A stretch of DNA of 64,000 bases from Sulfuricella sp. (GTDB taxonomy: Bacteria > Pseudomonadota > Gammaproteobacteria > Burkholderiales > Sulfuricellaceae). Position 1 is the stretch's first letter; every line of letters begins with the position of its first letter. Under the pieces are notes generated by a model. That model did not search any database and was not told where the DNA came from. It was given only the letters and a program-made list of their open reading frames with translations. A program made the translations under genes and the position numbers. Of the stretch, positions 46,931 to 56,344 are shown piece after piece. Location: NCBI GenBank assembly GCA_018336195.1, contig JAGXQV010000145.1, forward strand, positions 45,995-109,994. The letters are read 5' to 3'.

Positions 46931-47383
46931 TCATGTTTCTCCGGTCTTACGTGAGTTGACGGACTTGCCGGCGAATTCATCCTGTTCCTTTTGCTCGACC
47001 TTGGCCTCGCGCACCGCTTCCTTGGCATGGTGGCGTTGCGAGAGCGTATCGAAGGCCTTGAGCTTGCGCTGCTGTTCCAGCCACTCGCGTTGGCCGCCTT
47101 CCCAGCGCAACTTGCATTTCGCCACCTCGTCCCCCTGCAACTCGATGGCCTTGTCGAGTTTCAACATGAACGACTGGAATTCGCGCCATGCCGACATCGC
47201 AATCCCGGTCTGGGTATTGAGATGGAGGCGGTTGCGGTACTCCTCGCGGAAAGCGATGAGTTGGTGCATTTTTTCCTCGGCCTCATGCCATTTTATTTTG
47301 AGCTGGGCGAGCTTGCGCCCCGCCTCGTCGCTATGATCGCGGGCCAGGTCGAGGAGGGTTTTAAGGGGAAACGGACGTGCCAC
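46931..47383 (-). CDS. fliJ: flagellar export chaperone FliJ
   Basis: A 150-residue, almost wholly helical coiled-coil protein (FPLKTLLDLARDHSDEAGRKL, QLIAFREEYRNRL, LEQQRKLKAFDTLSQRHH). FliJ is the stalk of the flagellar type III export ATPase and contacts FlhA. Length and opening residues fit. It follows fliI with a 13-bp gap on the minus strand. Confidence 0.88.
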   Translation of the reverse strand: MARPFPLKTLLDLARDHSDEAGRKLAQLKIKWHEAEEKMHQLIAFREEYRNRLHLNTQTGIAMSAWREFQSFMLKLDKAIELQGDEVAKCKLRWEGGQREWLEQQRKLKAFDTLSQRHHAKEAVREAKVEQKEQDEFAGKSVNSRKTGET

Positions 47384-47396
47384 GACCTAAGCCAGC

Positions 47397-48830
47397 TCAG
47401 GAAAACAATTCGGCCAACTGGCGGCGACAACCTTCGTAGCCTTCCTGCTGGTGAATAGCCTGTTGGAGAAAGGCTTCCAGGCGCGGATACATGGCGATGG
47501 CTTCGTCCAGCAAGGGATCGCTACCCTTAATGTAGGCACCGACGTTGATGAGGTCGCGGTTACGCTGGTAGCGCGAGTAGAGCATCTTGAAACGGCGCAC
47601 CATGTCGAGTTCGGCCTGCGGGATCAATTCGGTGATGGCGCGGCTGATCGAGGCTTCGATGTCGATGGCCGGGTAGTGCCCCTGGTCGGAGAGCGCGCGG
47701 GTCAGTACCACGTGACCGTCGAGGATGGCGCGGGCACTGTCGGCGATGGGATCCTGCTGATCGTCGCCTTCGGTCAGCACCGTGTAGAAAGCGGTGATCG
47801 AGCCGCCGCCGTCGCGCCCGTTGCCGGCGCGTTCCACCAGTTGCGGCAGCTTGGCGAACACCGACGGCGGGTAACCCTTGGTGGCCGGCGGTTCGCCGAT
47901 GGCCAGGGCGATTTCCCGCTGCGCCATGGCGTAACGGGTCAACGAATCCATGATGAGCAATACGTTCATGCCTTCATCGCGGAAAAATTCGGCGATGGCG
48001 GTGGCGTAAGCCGCACCGTGCAAACGCTGGAGAGGCGGGGTGTCGGCAGGAGCGGCAACCACCACGGAGCGCGCCAGCCCTTCCTCGCCGAGGATGTTTT
48101 CGATGAATTCCTTGACCTCGCGGCCCCGTTCGCCGATCAGCCCGACCACAATCACGTCGGCGCTGGTGTAGCGCGCCATCATGCCCAGCAAAATACTCTT
48201 GCCCACCCCGCTGCCGGCGAACAACCCCATGCGCTGGCCGCGCCCGACGGTCAACAGGGCGTTGATGGCGCGCACCCCGACATCCAGGACGTCGCGGATC
48301 GGCGCGCGGTTGAGCGGGTTGAAGGGACGGCTTTGCAGAGGCACCCGGCGCTCCACGGCAAGCGGCCCGAAACGGTCGAGGGGCCGCCCGGTGCCGTCGA
48401 GGATGCGTCCCAATAATTCGTGCCCCACCGGCACCTGGCGACCGCGATCCTCGGAACGGCGATGAGGGATGTAGGTTTGCCCGAAGACCGGGAGATGCAG
48501 GCTTTCCGGCTCGGCGGGAACCACCCGCGCGCCGGGAGCCAGGCCGTACACGTCGGTGGACGGCATGAGATACAGCTTGTCGCCGGAAAAGCCCACCACT
48601 TCCGCATCGACCTCGTGCCCGTCGGGCAGGTAAACCACGCAACTGCTGCCCACCGCGAGCCGCAACCCCACCGCTTCCATGACCAGGCCTGCCACCCGCG
48701 TCAGGCGCCCGGTGACGATCCACGAACGCGCGGTTTCGACGGCCTCCGCGCAGCCGCGCAGATAATCGCGCCAGCGCGTGATGGGCGTATCCTGGAGGAG
48801 CGTTTCAGCAGGTGGCGATGCGGCTTCCAA
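47397..48830 (-). CDS. fliI: flagellum-specific type III export ATPase FliI
   Basis: A 477-residue F1-beta-like ATPase. N-terminal region [19 protein letters not shown], Walker [17 protein letters not shown] (~165-180), [15 protein letters not shown], Walker [20 protein letters not shown], and [19 protein letters not shown]. It is hexameric at the cytosolic face of the export gate and powers export together with the proton motive force. It follows fliH with a 64-bp gap. Confidence 0.95.
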   Translation of the reverse strand: MEAASPPAETLLQDTPITRWRDYLRGCAEAVETARSWIVTGRLTRVAGLVMEAVGLRLAVGSSCVVYLPDGHEVDAEVVGFSGDKLYLMPSTDVYGLAPGARVVPAEPESLHLPVFGQTYIPHRRSEDRGRQVPVGHELLGRILDGTGRPLDRFGPLAVERRVPLQSRPFNPLNRAPIRDVLDVGVRAINALLTVGRGQRMGLFAGSGVGKSILLGMMARYTSADVIVVGLIGERGREVKEFIENILGEEGLARSVVVAAPADTPPLQRLHGAAYATAIAEFFRDEGMNVLLIMDSLTRYAMAQREIALAIGEPPATKGYPPSVFAKLPQLVERAGNGRDGGGSITAFYTVLTEGDDQQDPIADSARAILDGHVVLTRALSDQGHYPAIDIEASISRAITELIPQAELDMVRRFKMLYSRYQRNRDLINVGAYIKGSDPLLDEAIAMYPRLEAFLQQAIHQQEGYEGCRRQLAELFS

Positions 48831-48894
48831 GTTCAGTTTCCCGACAAAAACGGTTTAATTTTACAACGCGGCGACAAAAGGACGGATCGATTGC

Positions 48895-49632
48895 CTACAC
48901 CAGCCAGGCATCGTCGCGCCCCAGCGCCACCATTGCCCTGCCCCAGCGACTTTCGAGGGTGGCGTCGACTTCGCTGGAGTCGGTGCGGATGCGGCAGCCG
49001 CCGCGTTCCAGGTGGCGATCCTCGACAATCCGGCAATGAAATTGTGCCAACTCTTCTTCCATCAGGGAACGCACTAACGTGGCATCCTCGGGGTGCAACA
49101 CCAGTTGCGGATGCTGGCCGGATTGGGGCAGGCTGGCGATGGCATCGCGCACCACCACCAGAAGCGCTTCGGGGCGAAAGTGCAAGGCATTGCGGATCAA
49201 CTGACGGGCAACCGCCAACGACAGTTTGAGCACATCCTCACCCAACTGACTTTCAAATTCGACCAGGGCGGCATCGAGCGAGTTCGCCAGTTGCTTGATT
49301 TTTTCCAGTTCAGCTTGGGATTGCTCATGGCCTTGGGCATAGCCGCCGGCATACCCCTCTTCGCGCCCGGCCGCGAGCCCTTCCTGATACCCTGCTTCAC
49401 GGCCCTCCTGATGGCCGGCCTGCATCCCCTGCTCATGGGCGCGCTGCTGGATCTGTTCGATTTCGTCGGCGGTCGGCCAGTTGAGGTGGGTGATCTGCTC
49501 ATCCACCATGGTGGCCTGAGACTCCGGCTCGGGTTCCGGCGCGGCCGGGGGAGGTTCAAGGTCTTCCAGGGAATCGAGTTGCCAGCGCTGGATTTCGCCG
49601 AGCTGGTCGCGCGGGATGATGCGGTTAGACAA
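48895..49632 (-). CDS. fliH: flagellar assembly protein FliH
   Basis: A 245-residue regulator of FliI. Signature features: an acidic Pro-rich N-terminus (LEPPPAAPEPEPES), GxxxG-rich helix repeats (AHEQGMQAGHQEGREAGYQEGLAAGREEGYAGGYAQG, visible from ~85 as regularly spaced Gly), then the C-terminal V-ATPase-E-like domain (LSLAVARQLIRNALHF; VLHPEDATLVRSLM). The GxxxG repeat is a hallmark of FliH dimers. The start overlaps the fliG stop by 8 bp. Confidence 0.93.
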   Translation of the reverse strand: MSNRIIPRDQLGEIQRWQLDSLEDLEPPPAAPEPEPESQATMVDEQITHLNWPTADEIEQIQQRAHEQGMQAGHQEGREAGYQEGLAAGREEGYAGGYAQGHEQSQAELEKIKQLANSLDAALVEFESQLGEDVLKLSLAVARQLIRNALHFRPEALLVVVRDAIASLPQSGQHPQLVLHPEDATLVRSLMEEELAQFHCRIVEDRHLERGGCRIRTDSSEVDATLESRWGRAMVALGRDDAWLV

Positions 49633-50626
49633 AAGAATCGTCTCCCTTGCCGCCCAAGACGATCTGGCCTTCGTCGGCTAGACGGCGGACTACCTGCAGA
49701 ATGCTCTTCTGCTCCCCTTCCACTTCGGAAAGGCGCACTGGCCCTTTCGATTCGAGATCGTCGCGGAGCATTTCGGCGGCGCGGGACGACATGTTCTTGA
49801 AGATTTTCTCGCGCAATTCCTGGTTGGCGCCCTTCAGCGCGACCACCAGCGATTCGGACTGCACTTCGCGCAACAGGAGTTGGATGCCCCGGTCGTCGAT
49901 GTCCATGAGGTTCTCGAAAACGAACATTTCATCCTGGATTTTCTGGGCCAGTTCCGGGTCGTAATCGCGCACGCTGGCAATCACCGAGGATTCGAGTTGG
50001 GTTCCCAGATAATTGAGCACTTCGGCAGCGGTCTTGACGCCCCCCATGATGGTCTTCTGGATGTTCTTGGAACCGGCCAGCAGCTTGGTAAGTACGTCGT
50101 TGAGTTCGGCCAGCGCCGCCGGCTGCACGCCGTCCAGCGTGGCAATCCGCAGCATCACGTCGTTGCGCAGACGCTCCGGGAAAAACTTGATGATGTCGCT
50201 AACCAGATCCGGTTCCAGATGCACCAGGATGGTGGCAATGATCTGGGGATGCTCGTTCTTGATGAGCTCGGAAATCGCGCTGCCTTCCATGAACTTGAGC
50301 GCTTCGATGCCGCTGGTGTCGCCGCCTTTCAGGATGCGGTCGAGCAGGCCGGCGGCCTTGTCGCCGCCGAGCGCCTTGGTCAGCACGGAACGGATGTAGT
50401 CGTCGGACGCCATGCCCAATGAAGTGCGTTCGCGGGTTGTTTCACAGAATTCATTGAGGACTCCGGCGATCATCTCCTTGGTCGTCCCGCCCAGCGTCGC
50501 CATCGCGGTTCCGAGCTTCTGAACCTCCTTGGGATTAAGGTATTTGAATACCTCCGCCGCCTCCTCTTCACCCAGGGTAAGCAACAGGATCGCGCTTTTT
50601 TTCAGTCCTTCTTCCGCATCAGCCAC
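49625..50626 (-). CDS. fliG: flagellar motor switch protein FliG
   Basis: A 333-residue protein of usual length with the three armadillo-like domains: N-terminal FliF-binding (AILLLTLGEEEAAEVFKYLNPKEVQKL), the middle domain with EHPQIIATILVHLEP (binds FliM), and the C-terminal torque domain with ENLMDIDDRGIQLLLREVQ and MSSRAAEMLRDDLESKGPVRLSEVE (stator-facing charged helix). It forms the rotor ring on the MS ring. Start overlaps the fliF stop by 8 bp. Confidence 0.96.
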   Translation of the reverse strand: MADAEEGLKKSAILLLTLGEEEAAEVFKYLNPKEVQKLGTAMATLGGTTKEMIAGVLNEFCETTRERTSLGMASDDYIRSVLTKALGGDKAAGLLDRILKGGDTSGIEALKFMEGSAISELIKNEHPQIIATILVHLEPDLVSDIIKFFPERLRNDVMLRIATLDGVQPAALAELNDVLTKLLAGSKNIQKTIMGGVKTAAEVLNYLGTQLESSVIASVRDYDPELAQKIQDEMFVFENLMDIDDRGIQLLLREVQSESLVVALKGANQELREKIFKNMSSRAAEMLRDDLESKGPVRLSEVEGEQKSILQVVRRLADEGQIVLGGKGDDSFV

Positions 50627-52247
50627 CGAGCCACTCCCTCACCACGCTTGCCACGATACGCGGCTCTGTCTTGGCCAATTCCTTGGCCATCCGCAGGTTT
50701 TCATCATAGCTGTTCTGCGCCGTCTGCGCCGCTTGTTCTTCAGACGAAAGCTCCCCGACCTCTTCCTCGGTCGGTTCAGGCTCGGGCGGCGGAGGCGGCG
50801 CGAAAATCTCCCGCAGCGGCGGCAGGAACACTTTAAAGAACAGCAGCATCACCAGCAGGACAATCAACAGGTAACGCCCATATTCCTTGGCCAGCGCCAG
50901 CATTTCCGGATCTTTCCAGAGCGGCGGAGTCACATCCTCCGGCACATTGAAGGCGGCATTCATGACATTCACCGAATCGCCGCGCTGGGCGTTATACCCC
51001 ACCGCATCGCGGATCAGGTTGTTGATCTGAGTCATTTCCTGGGCAGTCAGGGGTTTCATGGAAACCTTGCCTTCCTTGTCGGTCACCTTGCGATGATTGA
51101 CCACTACGGCCGCCGACAGGCGCCTGATTCCACCCACCTGTTGGCGAACCACCTTGACGGTCTTGCCCACCTCGTAATTGATGGTCGATTCCTTGTGGCT
51201 GGTGCCGCTCGCCCCACCTACCGGCGCCGCAGCCGGCACACCCGCCGCAGTCGTGACCGGAGCACTGGCCGCGCCCGGCGGCTGATTGGAAAGCGCCCCC
51301 GGCACACCTGCGGCGGCTTGCCCGCCCGCACCGGTGGTTTCCGCGCTTTGCTGGCTACGAATAGCCGCCTCCTCGGGCGTCGCGTTCGGCTTGAAGGCTT
51401 CTTCGGTCTGTTCCGCCTGGGAGAAGTCGATATCCGCCGTCACCCGCGCCCGCACGTTGTCCGCGCCGACGATGGGCGCCAAAATTTCTTCGATGCGTTT
51501 GACCAGCCCCTGCTCAACCTGGCGCAGGTATTCAAGCTGGGTGGGGTTGAGTCCAGTCTGGGCAGTTCCTTCCTGCGGGCCACTGAGGAGATTGCCGTTC
51601 TGATCGACGATCGTGACGTTCTTGACCGGCAGATCCGGGACGCTGCTGGAAATCAGGTAAACCATGCCGTTCACCTGGGCGTTATCGAGCGCCCGCCCTT
51701 GATGCAGGGTAAGCAGCACCGAGGCTGTGGGCTTCAGTTGCTCGCGCACGAAAACGCTGGGTTTGGGAAAAGCCAGATGGACCCGTGCCGCCTGGATCGA
51801 GGAAATCGTCTGAATGGTGCGCGTCAACTCGCCTTCCAGCGCACGGTGGTAGTTCGCCTGCTCACCGAACTGGCTGATCCCGAGCTTCTGGTTATCCATC
51901 AACTCGTAACCGACCACGCTACCCTTGGGCAGCCCCTGTGCAGCCAGGCGCAAACGCAATTCGTAAACCTGGGCGGCCGGCACCAGGATGGCTCCGCCCC
52001 CTTCCGCCATCTTGTAGGGGACGTTCATCTGCTGCAGCGAGGCAATGATCGGCCCGCCGTCGCGGTCCGAAATATTGGAGTAAAGCACCCGGTATTCCGG
52101 AGGCTGAGTCCACCAGATTGAGGCACCGATTACCAGGGCGATAAATGCCGCCACCCCGAACATGATGCCCAGCTTCTGGTTATTGGAAAGCTGGGAAAAC
52201 CTCTCTTGCAACCGGGCAATCCATTCTTGCTGAGGTGCCAATGCCAT
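50619..52247 (-). CDS. fliF: flagellar MS-ring protein FliF
   Basis: A 542-residue protein. TM1 (~23-45; KLGIMFGVAAFIALVIGASIW), ring-building motifs (EYRVLYSNISDRDGGPIIA, GSVVGYELMDNQKLGISQF, RVHLAFPKPSVFVREQ), a variable Ala/Pro-rich loop (~295-345), TM2 (~440-462; YLLIVLLVMLLFFKVFL) and a cytosolic C-terminus (YDENLRMAKELAKTEPRIVASVVREW) that binds FliG. Forms the MS ring in the inner membrane. Unlike most fliEFGHIJ operons, a 335-bp gap separates fliE and fliF. Confidence 0.96.
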   Translation of the reverse strand: MALAPQQEWIARLQERFSQLSNNQKLGIMFGVAAFIALVIGASIWWTQPPEYRVLYSNISDRDGGPIIASLQQMNVPYKMAEGGGAILVPAAQVYELRLRLAAQGLPKGSVVGYELMDNQKLGISQFGEQANYHRALEGELTRTIQTISSIQAARVHLAFPKPSVFVREQLKPTASVLLTLHQGRALDNAQVNGMVYLISSSVPDLPVKNVTIVDQNGNLLSGPQEGTAQTGLNPTQLEYLRQVEQGLVKRIEEILAPIVGADNVRARVTADIDFSQAEQTEEAFKPNATPEEAAIRSQQSAETTGAGGQAAAGVPGALSNQPPGAASAPVTTAAGVPAAAPVGGASGTSHKESTINYEVGKTVKVVRQQVGGIRRLSAAVVVNHRKVTDKEGKVSMKPLTAQEMTQINNLIRDAVGYNAQRGDSVNVMNAAFNVPEDVTPPLWKDPEMLALAKEYGRYLLIVLLVMLLFFKVFLPPLREIFAPPPPPEPEPTEEEVGELSSEEQAAQTAQNSYDENLRMAKELAKTEPRIVASVVREWLGG

Positions 52248-52582
52248 AAAAGCGCCTTGTTCCCGGAAATTAGAGTGATTGTGATAGTTTTAAACGATGG
52301 CGAATGATACCTGAGAAGGGGTTATTTTCCCAAACGGGAGGCACCCCGAATGCTTCAGAAATTTATACGGGAATTGCACAGAACTTTGATTGACCTGAAA
52401 TTTTATGGAGAAACGGCGTTATGACGAATACATTCGAGTATCTCGCCGAGTCGCCGCCAGGCGGCAAAATCACCGATTGCAGGTGAACCGAAGCCGGTCG
52501 GTTCTGGCACCAGAGCAGACAAGGGGACGAAACACATCAGCCCCCTTCAGAACGTTTAATGAAGAGCGGGGACTTTCGAGGA
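52248..52582. other. 335-bp gene-free gap between fliE and fliF
   Basis: In this operon fliE and fliF usually almost touch. Here 335 bp intervene. The gap holds two small hairpins (AACCGA-N6-TCGGTT and GCCGCC-AG-GCGGC) and no frame with a ribosome-binding site. I see no clear sigma-54 or sigma-28 promoter, but a separate fliF promoter or an RNA element is possible. Confidence 0.45.
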
Positions 52583-52903
52583 TCAGACCTGCATGTTCAT
52601 GATTTCCTGATAAGCGGAAACCAACTTGTTGCGCACCTGCACCATGGTCTGGAAAGAAACGTTGGCTTTTTGCAGGGACAGCATCACGTCCTGGATATTG
52701 GCGTTGGAGTCCCCCATTTCAAAGGCTTTCGCCAGATCGCTGGCTTGTTGCTGGGCATTGTTCACATTATCGAGGGACGACTTCAACGCCGACGCGAAAT
52801 CCTGCCCTTCCGGCAAGGCCGCCGCTTCACCCGCACCGCCGCCTGCGTTCATCGACGCCGCACGCAGCTGGCCAAGCAGTTGATCTATCCCTTGTGTGTT
52901 CAT
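52583..52903 (-). CDS. fliE: flagellar hook-basal body protein FliE
   Basis: A 106-residue protein. The C-terminal half is the FliE signature: FASALKSSLDNVNNAQQQAS, AFEMGDSNANIQDVMLSLQKANVSFQTMVQVRNKLVSAYQEIMNMQV (seen as MLSLQKANVSFQTMVQVRNK and the end QEIMNMQV). FliE joins the MS ring to the rod. A candidate sigma-54 promoter lies about 80 bp upstream. Together with the sigma-54 regulator upstream this fits class II flagellar control. Confidence 0.93.
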   Translation of the reverse strand: MNTQGIDQLLGQLRAASMNAGGGAGEAAALPEGQDFASALKSSLDNVNNAQQQASDLAKAFEMGDSNANIQDVMLSLQKANVSFQTMVQVRNKLVSAYQEIMNMQV

Positions 52904-52952
52904 AACCCTGACTCCACTGCAAAAAACCTATTTCCGACTTTCACTTTAGCAC

Positions 52953-52970
52953 AACACCCGTACGGGTGTT
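52953..52970. promoter_or_regulatory. 18-bp perfect palindrome in the fliE leader
   Basis: AACACCCGTACGGGTGTT is a perfect palindrome between the sigma-54-like promoter and fliE. It could be an operator or a weak terminator for the regulator gene. No T-run follows on either strand, so an operator or leader hairpin is equally likely. Confidence 0.45.
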
Positions 52971-52983
52971 TGGGGGAAGTACA

Positions 52984-52999
52984 AGCACCATTCATGCCC
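52984..52999 (-). promoter_or_regulatory. candidate sigma-54 promoter for fliE
   Basis: On the minus strand GGGCATGAATGGTGCT matches the -24/-12 pattern (GG-N10-GC and 13 of 16 consensus-compatible positions, counting N as free). It lies between the stop of the sigma-54 regulator gene and fliE, 80 bp from the fliE start. Class II flagellar genes in this type of bacterium are usually sigma-54 dependent. Confidence 0.45.
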
Positions 53000-53008
53000 A
53001 CCAGCATT

Positions 53009-54361
53009 TCAGGGAATCTCTTCCCCGTCTTCTTCCCGGTATTGCGCCAATTTGTAGCGCAAGGTGCGCTCGCTCATGCCCAGCCTCTCAGCAGCAAGTT
53101 TGCGCGATCCTTTAACGGCGGCAAGGGTTTCCAGGATATGCGCCTTCTCCAGGGAACGCATGTCGATATTCCCCCCCGCCTCGGGAGAAACCGGCAGAGG
53201 TGGATTTCCCCGTGCGGCAATAACTTCCGCTTCACGCGGCAAAAGCAGGTGTTCGACTTCGATGCGCTCGCCGGGAGCAAGGATCATGGCCCGTTGCACG
53301 ACGTTCTCCAGTTCGCGGATATTGCCGGGCCAAGCATAGCCGATCAGGCGCTGTTCGGCTTCCGGCGCCAGCCCCACCAAGCCATGCCGCCCCATCCGCG
53401 GCGCCAGGCGGACCATGAAACTGCGAACCAGGGGCAGAATATCCCCCGCCCGCTCGCGCAACGGCGGCAATTCGAGGGGAAACACGTTGAGCCGGTAATA
53501 CAGATCCTCGCGGAACTCGCCTTTTGCCACCGTCTCCGCCATATCCCGGTTGGAGGTAGCCACCACCCGGATATCCAGGGAAATCGCCTTGTGGCCGCCA
53601 ACGCGCTCCACCTCGCGCTCCTGCAAGACCCGCAGGAACTTGGCCTGGAGCGGCAAGGGCATTTCGGTGACTTCATCGAGCAGCAAGGTTCCGTTCTGCG
53701 CCTGCTCGAATTTGCCGGCCTGCGCCTGGCTTGCACCAGTGAACGCGCCTTTTTCGAAGCCGAACAGGGTGGATTCGAGGAGATTTTCCGGGATCGCCGC
53801 GCAATTGATCGCCACGAAAGGCTTGGCGGCGCGTGCCGAATGGCGGTGAATATAGCGCGCCAGGACTTCCTTGCCGGTGCCGCTTTCACCGGTCAGCAAA
53901 ACGGTGGCGTCGGTGGCCGCCACCCGCTTGGCGAGGCTCAGCACATCCAGCATCCGCGCATCCTGAGCCACCACTTCACCGGCTTCATCGGTCAGCGACG
54001 GCAACAGGTAACGCGCCACCTCGCCCAGCAGGCGATCCGGCTCGAAAGGCTTGGTAATATAGTTGCAGGCTCCGGAACGCATCGCCTCCACCGCCTTGTC
54101 GATCATCCCGTAAGCGGTCATCAGCAGGACCGGGACATAGGGATAAGCAGTCTTGATTTCGCGCAGCAGGGTGTGACCGTCCATCGGCTGCATCTGCACG
54201 TCGCTCACCACCAGCCCGAAGCGGCCCTGCTGCAGCGCTTTCAGTGCGTCCTGCCCGTCGCTCGCGCCAACCGCTTGGTAACCGGCTAGGGCCAGGGTAT
54301 CGCAGAGCGCCTCGCGCAAATCGCCATCGTCTTCAACTATCAGTATCGGCAGTGCTTTCAT
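53009..54361 (-). CDS. fleR: sigma-54-dependent response regulator (FleR/FlrC type)
   Basis: A 450-residue NtrC-family activator. Receiver domain 1-120 (ILIVEDDGDLR, phospho-Asp ~54 in LVVSDVQMQPMDG, K in ITKPFEPD). AAA+ domain 135-370 (Walker A GESGTGKEVLARYIH, the sigma-54 contact loop GAFTGA at ~215, Walker B GTLLLDEVTEMP). Fis-type HTH at the C-terminus (SRKLAAERLGMSERTLRYKL). It resembles FleR/FlrC, the class III flagellar activator. The partner kinase gene (fleS/flrB) that usually sits upstream is absent here. Confidence 0.9.
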   Translation of the reverse strand: MKALPILIVEDDGDLREALCDTLALAGYQAVGASDGQDALKALQQGRFGLVVSDVQMQPMDGHTLLREIKTAYPYVPVLLMTAYGMIDKAVEAMRSGACNYITKPFEPDRLLGEVARYLLPSLTDEAGEVVAQDARMLDVLSLAKRVAATDATVLLTGESGTGKEVLARYIHRHSARAAKPFVAINCAAIPENLLESTLFGFEKGAFTGASQAQAGKFEQAQNGTLLLDEVTEMPLPLQAKFLRVLQEREVERVGGHKAISLDIRVVATSNRDMAETVAKGEFREDLYYRLNVFPLELPPLRERAGDILPLVRSFMVRLAPRMGRHGLVGLAPEAEQRLIGYAWPGNIRELENVVQRAMILAPGERIEVEHLLLPREAEVIAARGNPPLPVSPEAGGNIDMRSLEKAHILETLAAVKGSRKLAAERLGMSERTLRYKLAQYREEDGEEIP

Positions 54362-54783
54362 TGATTCACAGGGCTAATTCAATCCTCCTATCCTAACATA
54401 AGGCCGCCCAAAATTCGTTCAGCAGCCAACACCCGGCACTTTTCACATTTTCTGTGGATAACTATGTGCATATCCTGATGAAAGCACACCTAACCCTCCC
54501 TGACATAAGGGAATCAGCGCCCCCGCCGCTTTTTTAGGCACAAACAACATCCTTTATATTCAACGCGTTACAAAATACCCTGTTGCTATCATAAGGTTAC
54601 CGAGGCTTTCATACCCAATTCCGGGAATTGTGAGTTAACCCATGGCAAAACCAATGACATCCGCATAAACACTGCCGTTCGCGAAACACTGACGAGATAT
54701 CGGCGGCGCAATTTAACCCGCGGAAAACAAGGTTATTGGATGCCGTCGATATGCCGACAATTGAAGAATCTCGGCCCCAGCCA
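54362..54783. other. intergenic region between fleR and the EAL/HDOD gene
   Basis: More than 400 bp of spacer without a supported gene, in which the divergent promoters of the two genes must lie. A palindromic AATTCCGGGAATT is near 54618. Short frames (54609-54797) show no motif. Confidence 0.4.
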
Positions 54784-54792
54784 TGATAGAAT
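54784..54792 (+). promoter_or_regulatory. extended -10 promoter of the EAL/HDOD gene
   Basis: TGATAGAAT (54784-54792) is an extended -10 (TG-n-TAGAAT) with a weak TTGAAG (54761-54766) upstream. A start near 54799 would place the ATG at 54824 downstream and exclude the earlier in-frame ATGs at 54740 and 54791 as initiators. Confidence 0.4.
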
Positions 54793-54823
54793 GGCAACTC
54801 ACCATTGGAAGTGCAACCCGATC

Positions 54824-56254
54824 ATGCTGGGAAAAATATTCAAATCTCTGATCGGCGGGAACAAGATGGCCGACAACGGGGTGCCTGCCGTTTCCGTCCT
54901 TGTCCCTGACGACAAGCCCCCCCATCCGTCGTCCAACACCAACGCCATCGACACTACCCACATTCCCAGCGGGGACGTGGTGACATCCATTCTCCCGGTG
55001 GAAACCAGCGGCACGCCCAACGATTCGGAAACACTGGGACAGCGCTTTCTCGGTCGACAGCCGCTACTCGACCGCACCCAGCATGTCGTCGGCTATGAAT
55101 TGATGCTGCGCCGCACCCCCATCAAGGGTGACGGCGACCTCAACGAACTGCGCCTAGTCCACAGCCAGACCCTGGTGAGATGCCTGCTCGACCTCGATAT
55201 CGGCCGGCTGGTCGGTGGAAAACAGGCGCTGATCGAGCTCGCCCCGGAAATGCTCGACAATCCGCTCCTTAATCTCCTGCCGCAAAAAGGCATCACGCTG
55301 TGCATCGACTTTAAGTCCCGCCTCGATCACGAAACCATCAACCGTTGCAAAAGCCTCAAAGTGCTGGGCTACCAGTTCGCCCTGGACAATTTGGAGCCCG
55401 CCCCCGCAGTCGAACCCCTGCTCGAACTGGCGCATTTCGTGCGCATCGACGTGACCCGTTACAACGCCATCGAGTTGGCCCGCCTGGTCGACAAACTTCT
55501 CGACAAATCGCCGCAGCTTCAGTTGATTGCCCACAACGTCCATAGCGAAACCGAGTTCGAGGCCTGCCACCGCCTGTTCTTCCATTATTTCCAGGGCTAT
55601 TACTTCGCCAAGCGGCAGCCCGCCGCGCCGTCGCGCATCGACAGCGACCGGGTGCGGGTGATGGAACTGCTCAACATGGTGAAGAATCGCGCCGAGGTGC
55701 CGGCTCTCGAAGAAGTCTTCAAACACGACGCCATGCTGTCGTACAAACTGCTGCTGTACATGAACGCTCCGATCAACGGCCTGGCGCAACAAATTCGTTC
55801 GATCGCCCACGCCATCATGATCCTCGGCTACGAGCAACTGTATCGCTGGTTGACCCTGCTGCTCTTCACCAGCGGCAGCCTCGGCCCACGCAGCAAGGCC
55901 CTGCTCAAGAGTGCGCTGATTCGCGCCAGGATGATGGAACTGCTGGGCAGCGAAAAAATGACTGGGCAGGAAAAGGACGGACTGTTCATCGTCGGGGTTT
56001 TCTCCCTGCTCGACGTGCTCCTCAACGTACCCATGGCGCAGGCGGTCGACCGACTGCACCTACCCGCCCCGATCATCGACGGACTGGTACATCACAGCGG
56101 CACCTACGCGCCTTACCTCAACCTGGTACTGGCCTGCGAGGAAGCCGACGAAAGCAGCATATCCCGCATTGCAGAGAAATGCGGACTGGACGCCAAATCG
56201 GTGAATCAGGCGCATATCCAGGCATTGATCTGGGCGGAAGGCATCGACCTGTAG
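54824..56254 (+). CDS. EAL/HDOD domain protein (YuxH type), degenerate EAL
   Basis: A 476-residue protein; start at 54824 chosen from promoter position and the natural-looking MLGKIFKSLIGG. Residues ~75-265 form an EAL-like fold in which the catalytic EAL becomes GYELMLRR and other metal-binding residues are not all kept, so it is likely a c-di-GMP-binding or inert scaffold, not a phosphodiesterase. Residues ~275-450 form an HDOD domain (LSYKLLLYMNAPINGLAQQ, IRSIAHAIMILGYEQLYRWL). EAL-HDOD proteins often link c-di-GMP signalling with motility or stress. It stands alone between fleR and sucC. Confidence 0.85.
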   Translation: MLGKIFKSLIGGNKMADNGVPAVSVLVPDDKPPHPSSNTNAIDTTHIPSGDVVTSILPVETSGTPNDSETLGQRFLGRQPLLDRTQHVVGYELMLRRTPIKGDGDLNELRLVHSQTLVRCLLDLDIGRLVGGKQALIELAPEMLDNPLLNLLPQKGITLCIDFKSRLDHETINRCKSLKVLGYQFALDNLEPAPAVEPLLELAHFVRIDVTRYNAIELARLVDKLLDKSPQLQLIAHNVHSETEFEACHRLFFHYFQGYYFAKRQPAAPSRIDSDRVRVMELLNMVKNRAEVPALEEVFKHDAMLSYKLLLYMNAPINGLAQQIRSIAHAIMILGYEQLYRWLTLLLFTSGSLGPRSKALLKSALIRARMMELLGSEKMTGQEKDGLFIVGVFSLLDVLLNVPMAQAVDRLHLPAPIIDGLVHHSGTYAPYLNLVLACEEADESSISRIAEKCGLDAKSVNQAHIQALIWAEGIDL

Positions 56255-56344
56255 TTGACAAGCCGCGCATAGGATGGTTTTATGCGGGCATAATAATATC
56301 TTATATAAGACATCTTAACCGACTTTCATGAGAGACCATCGCAC

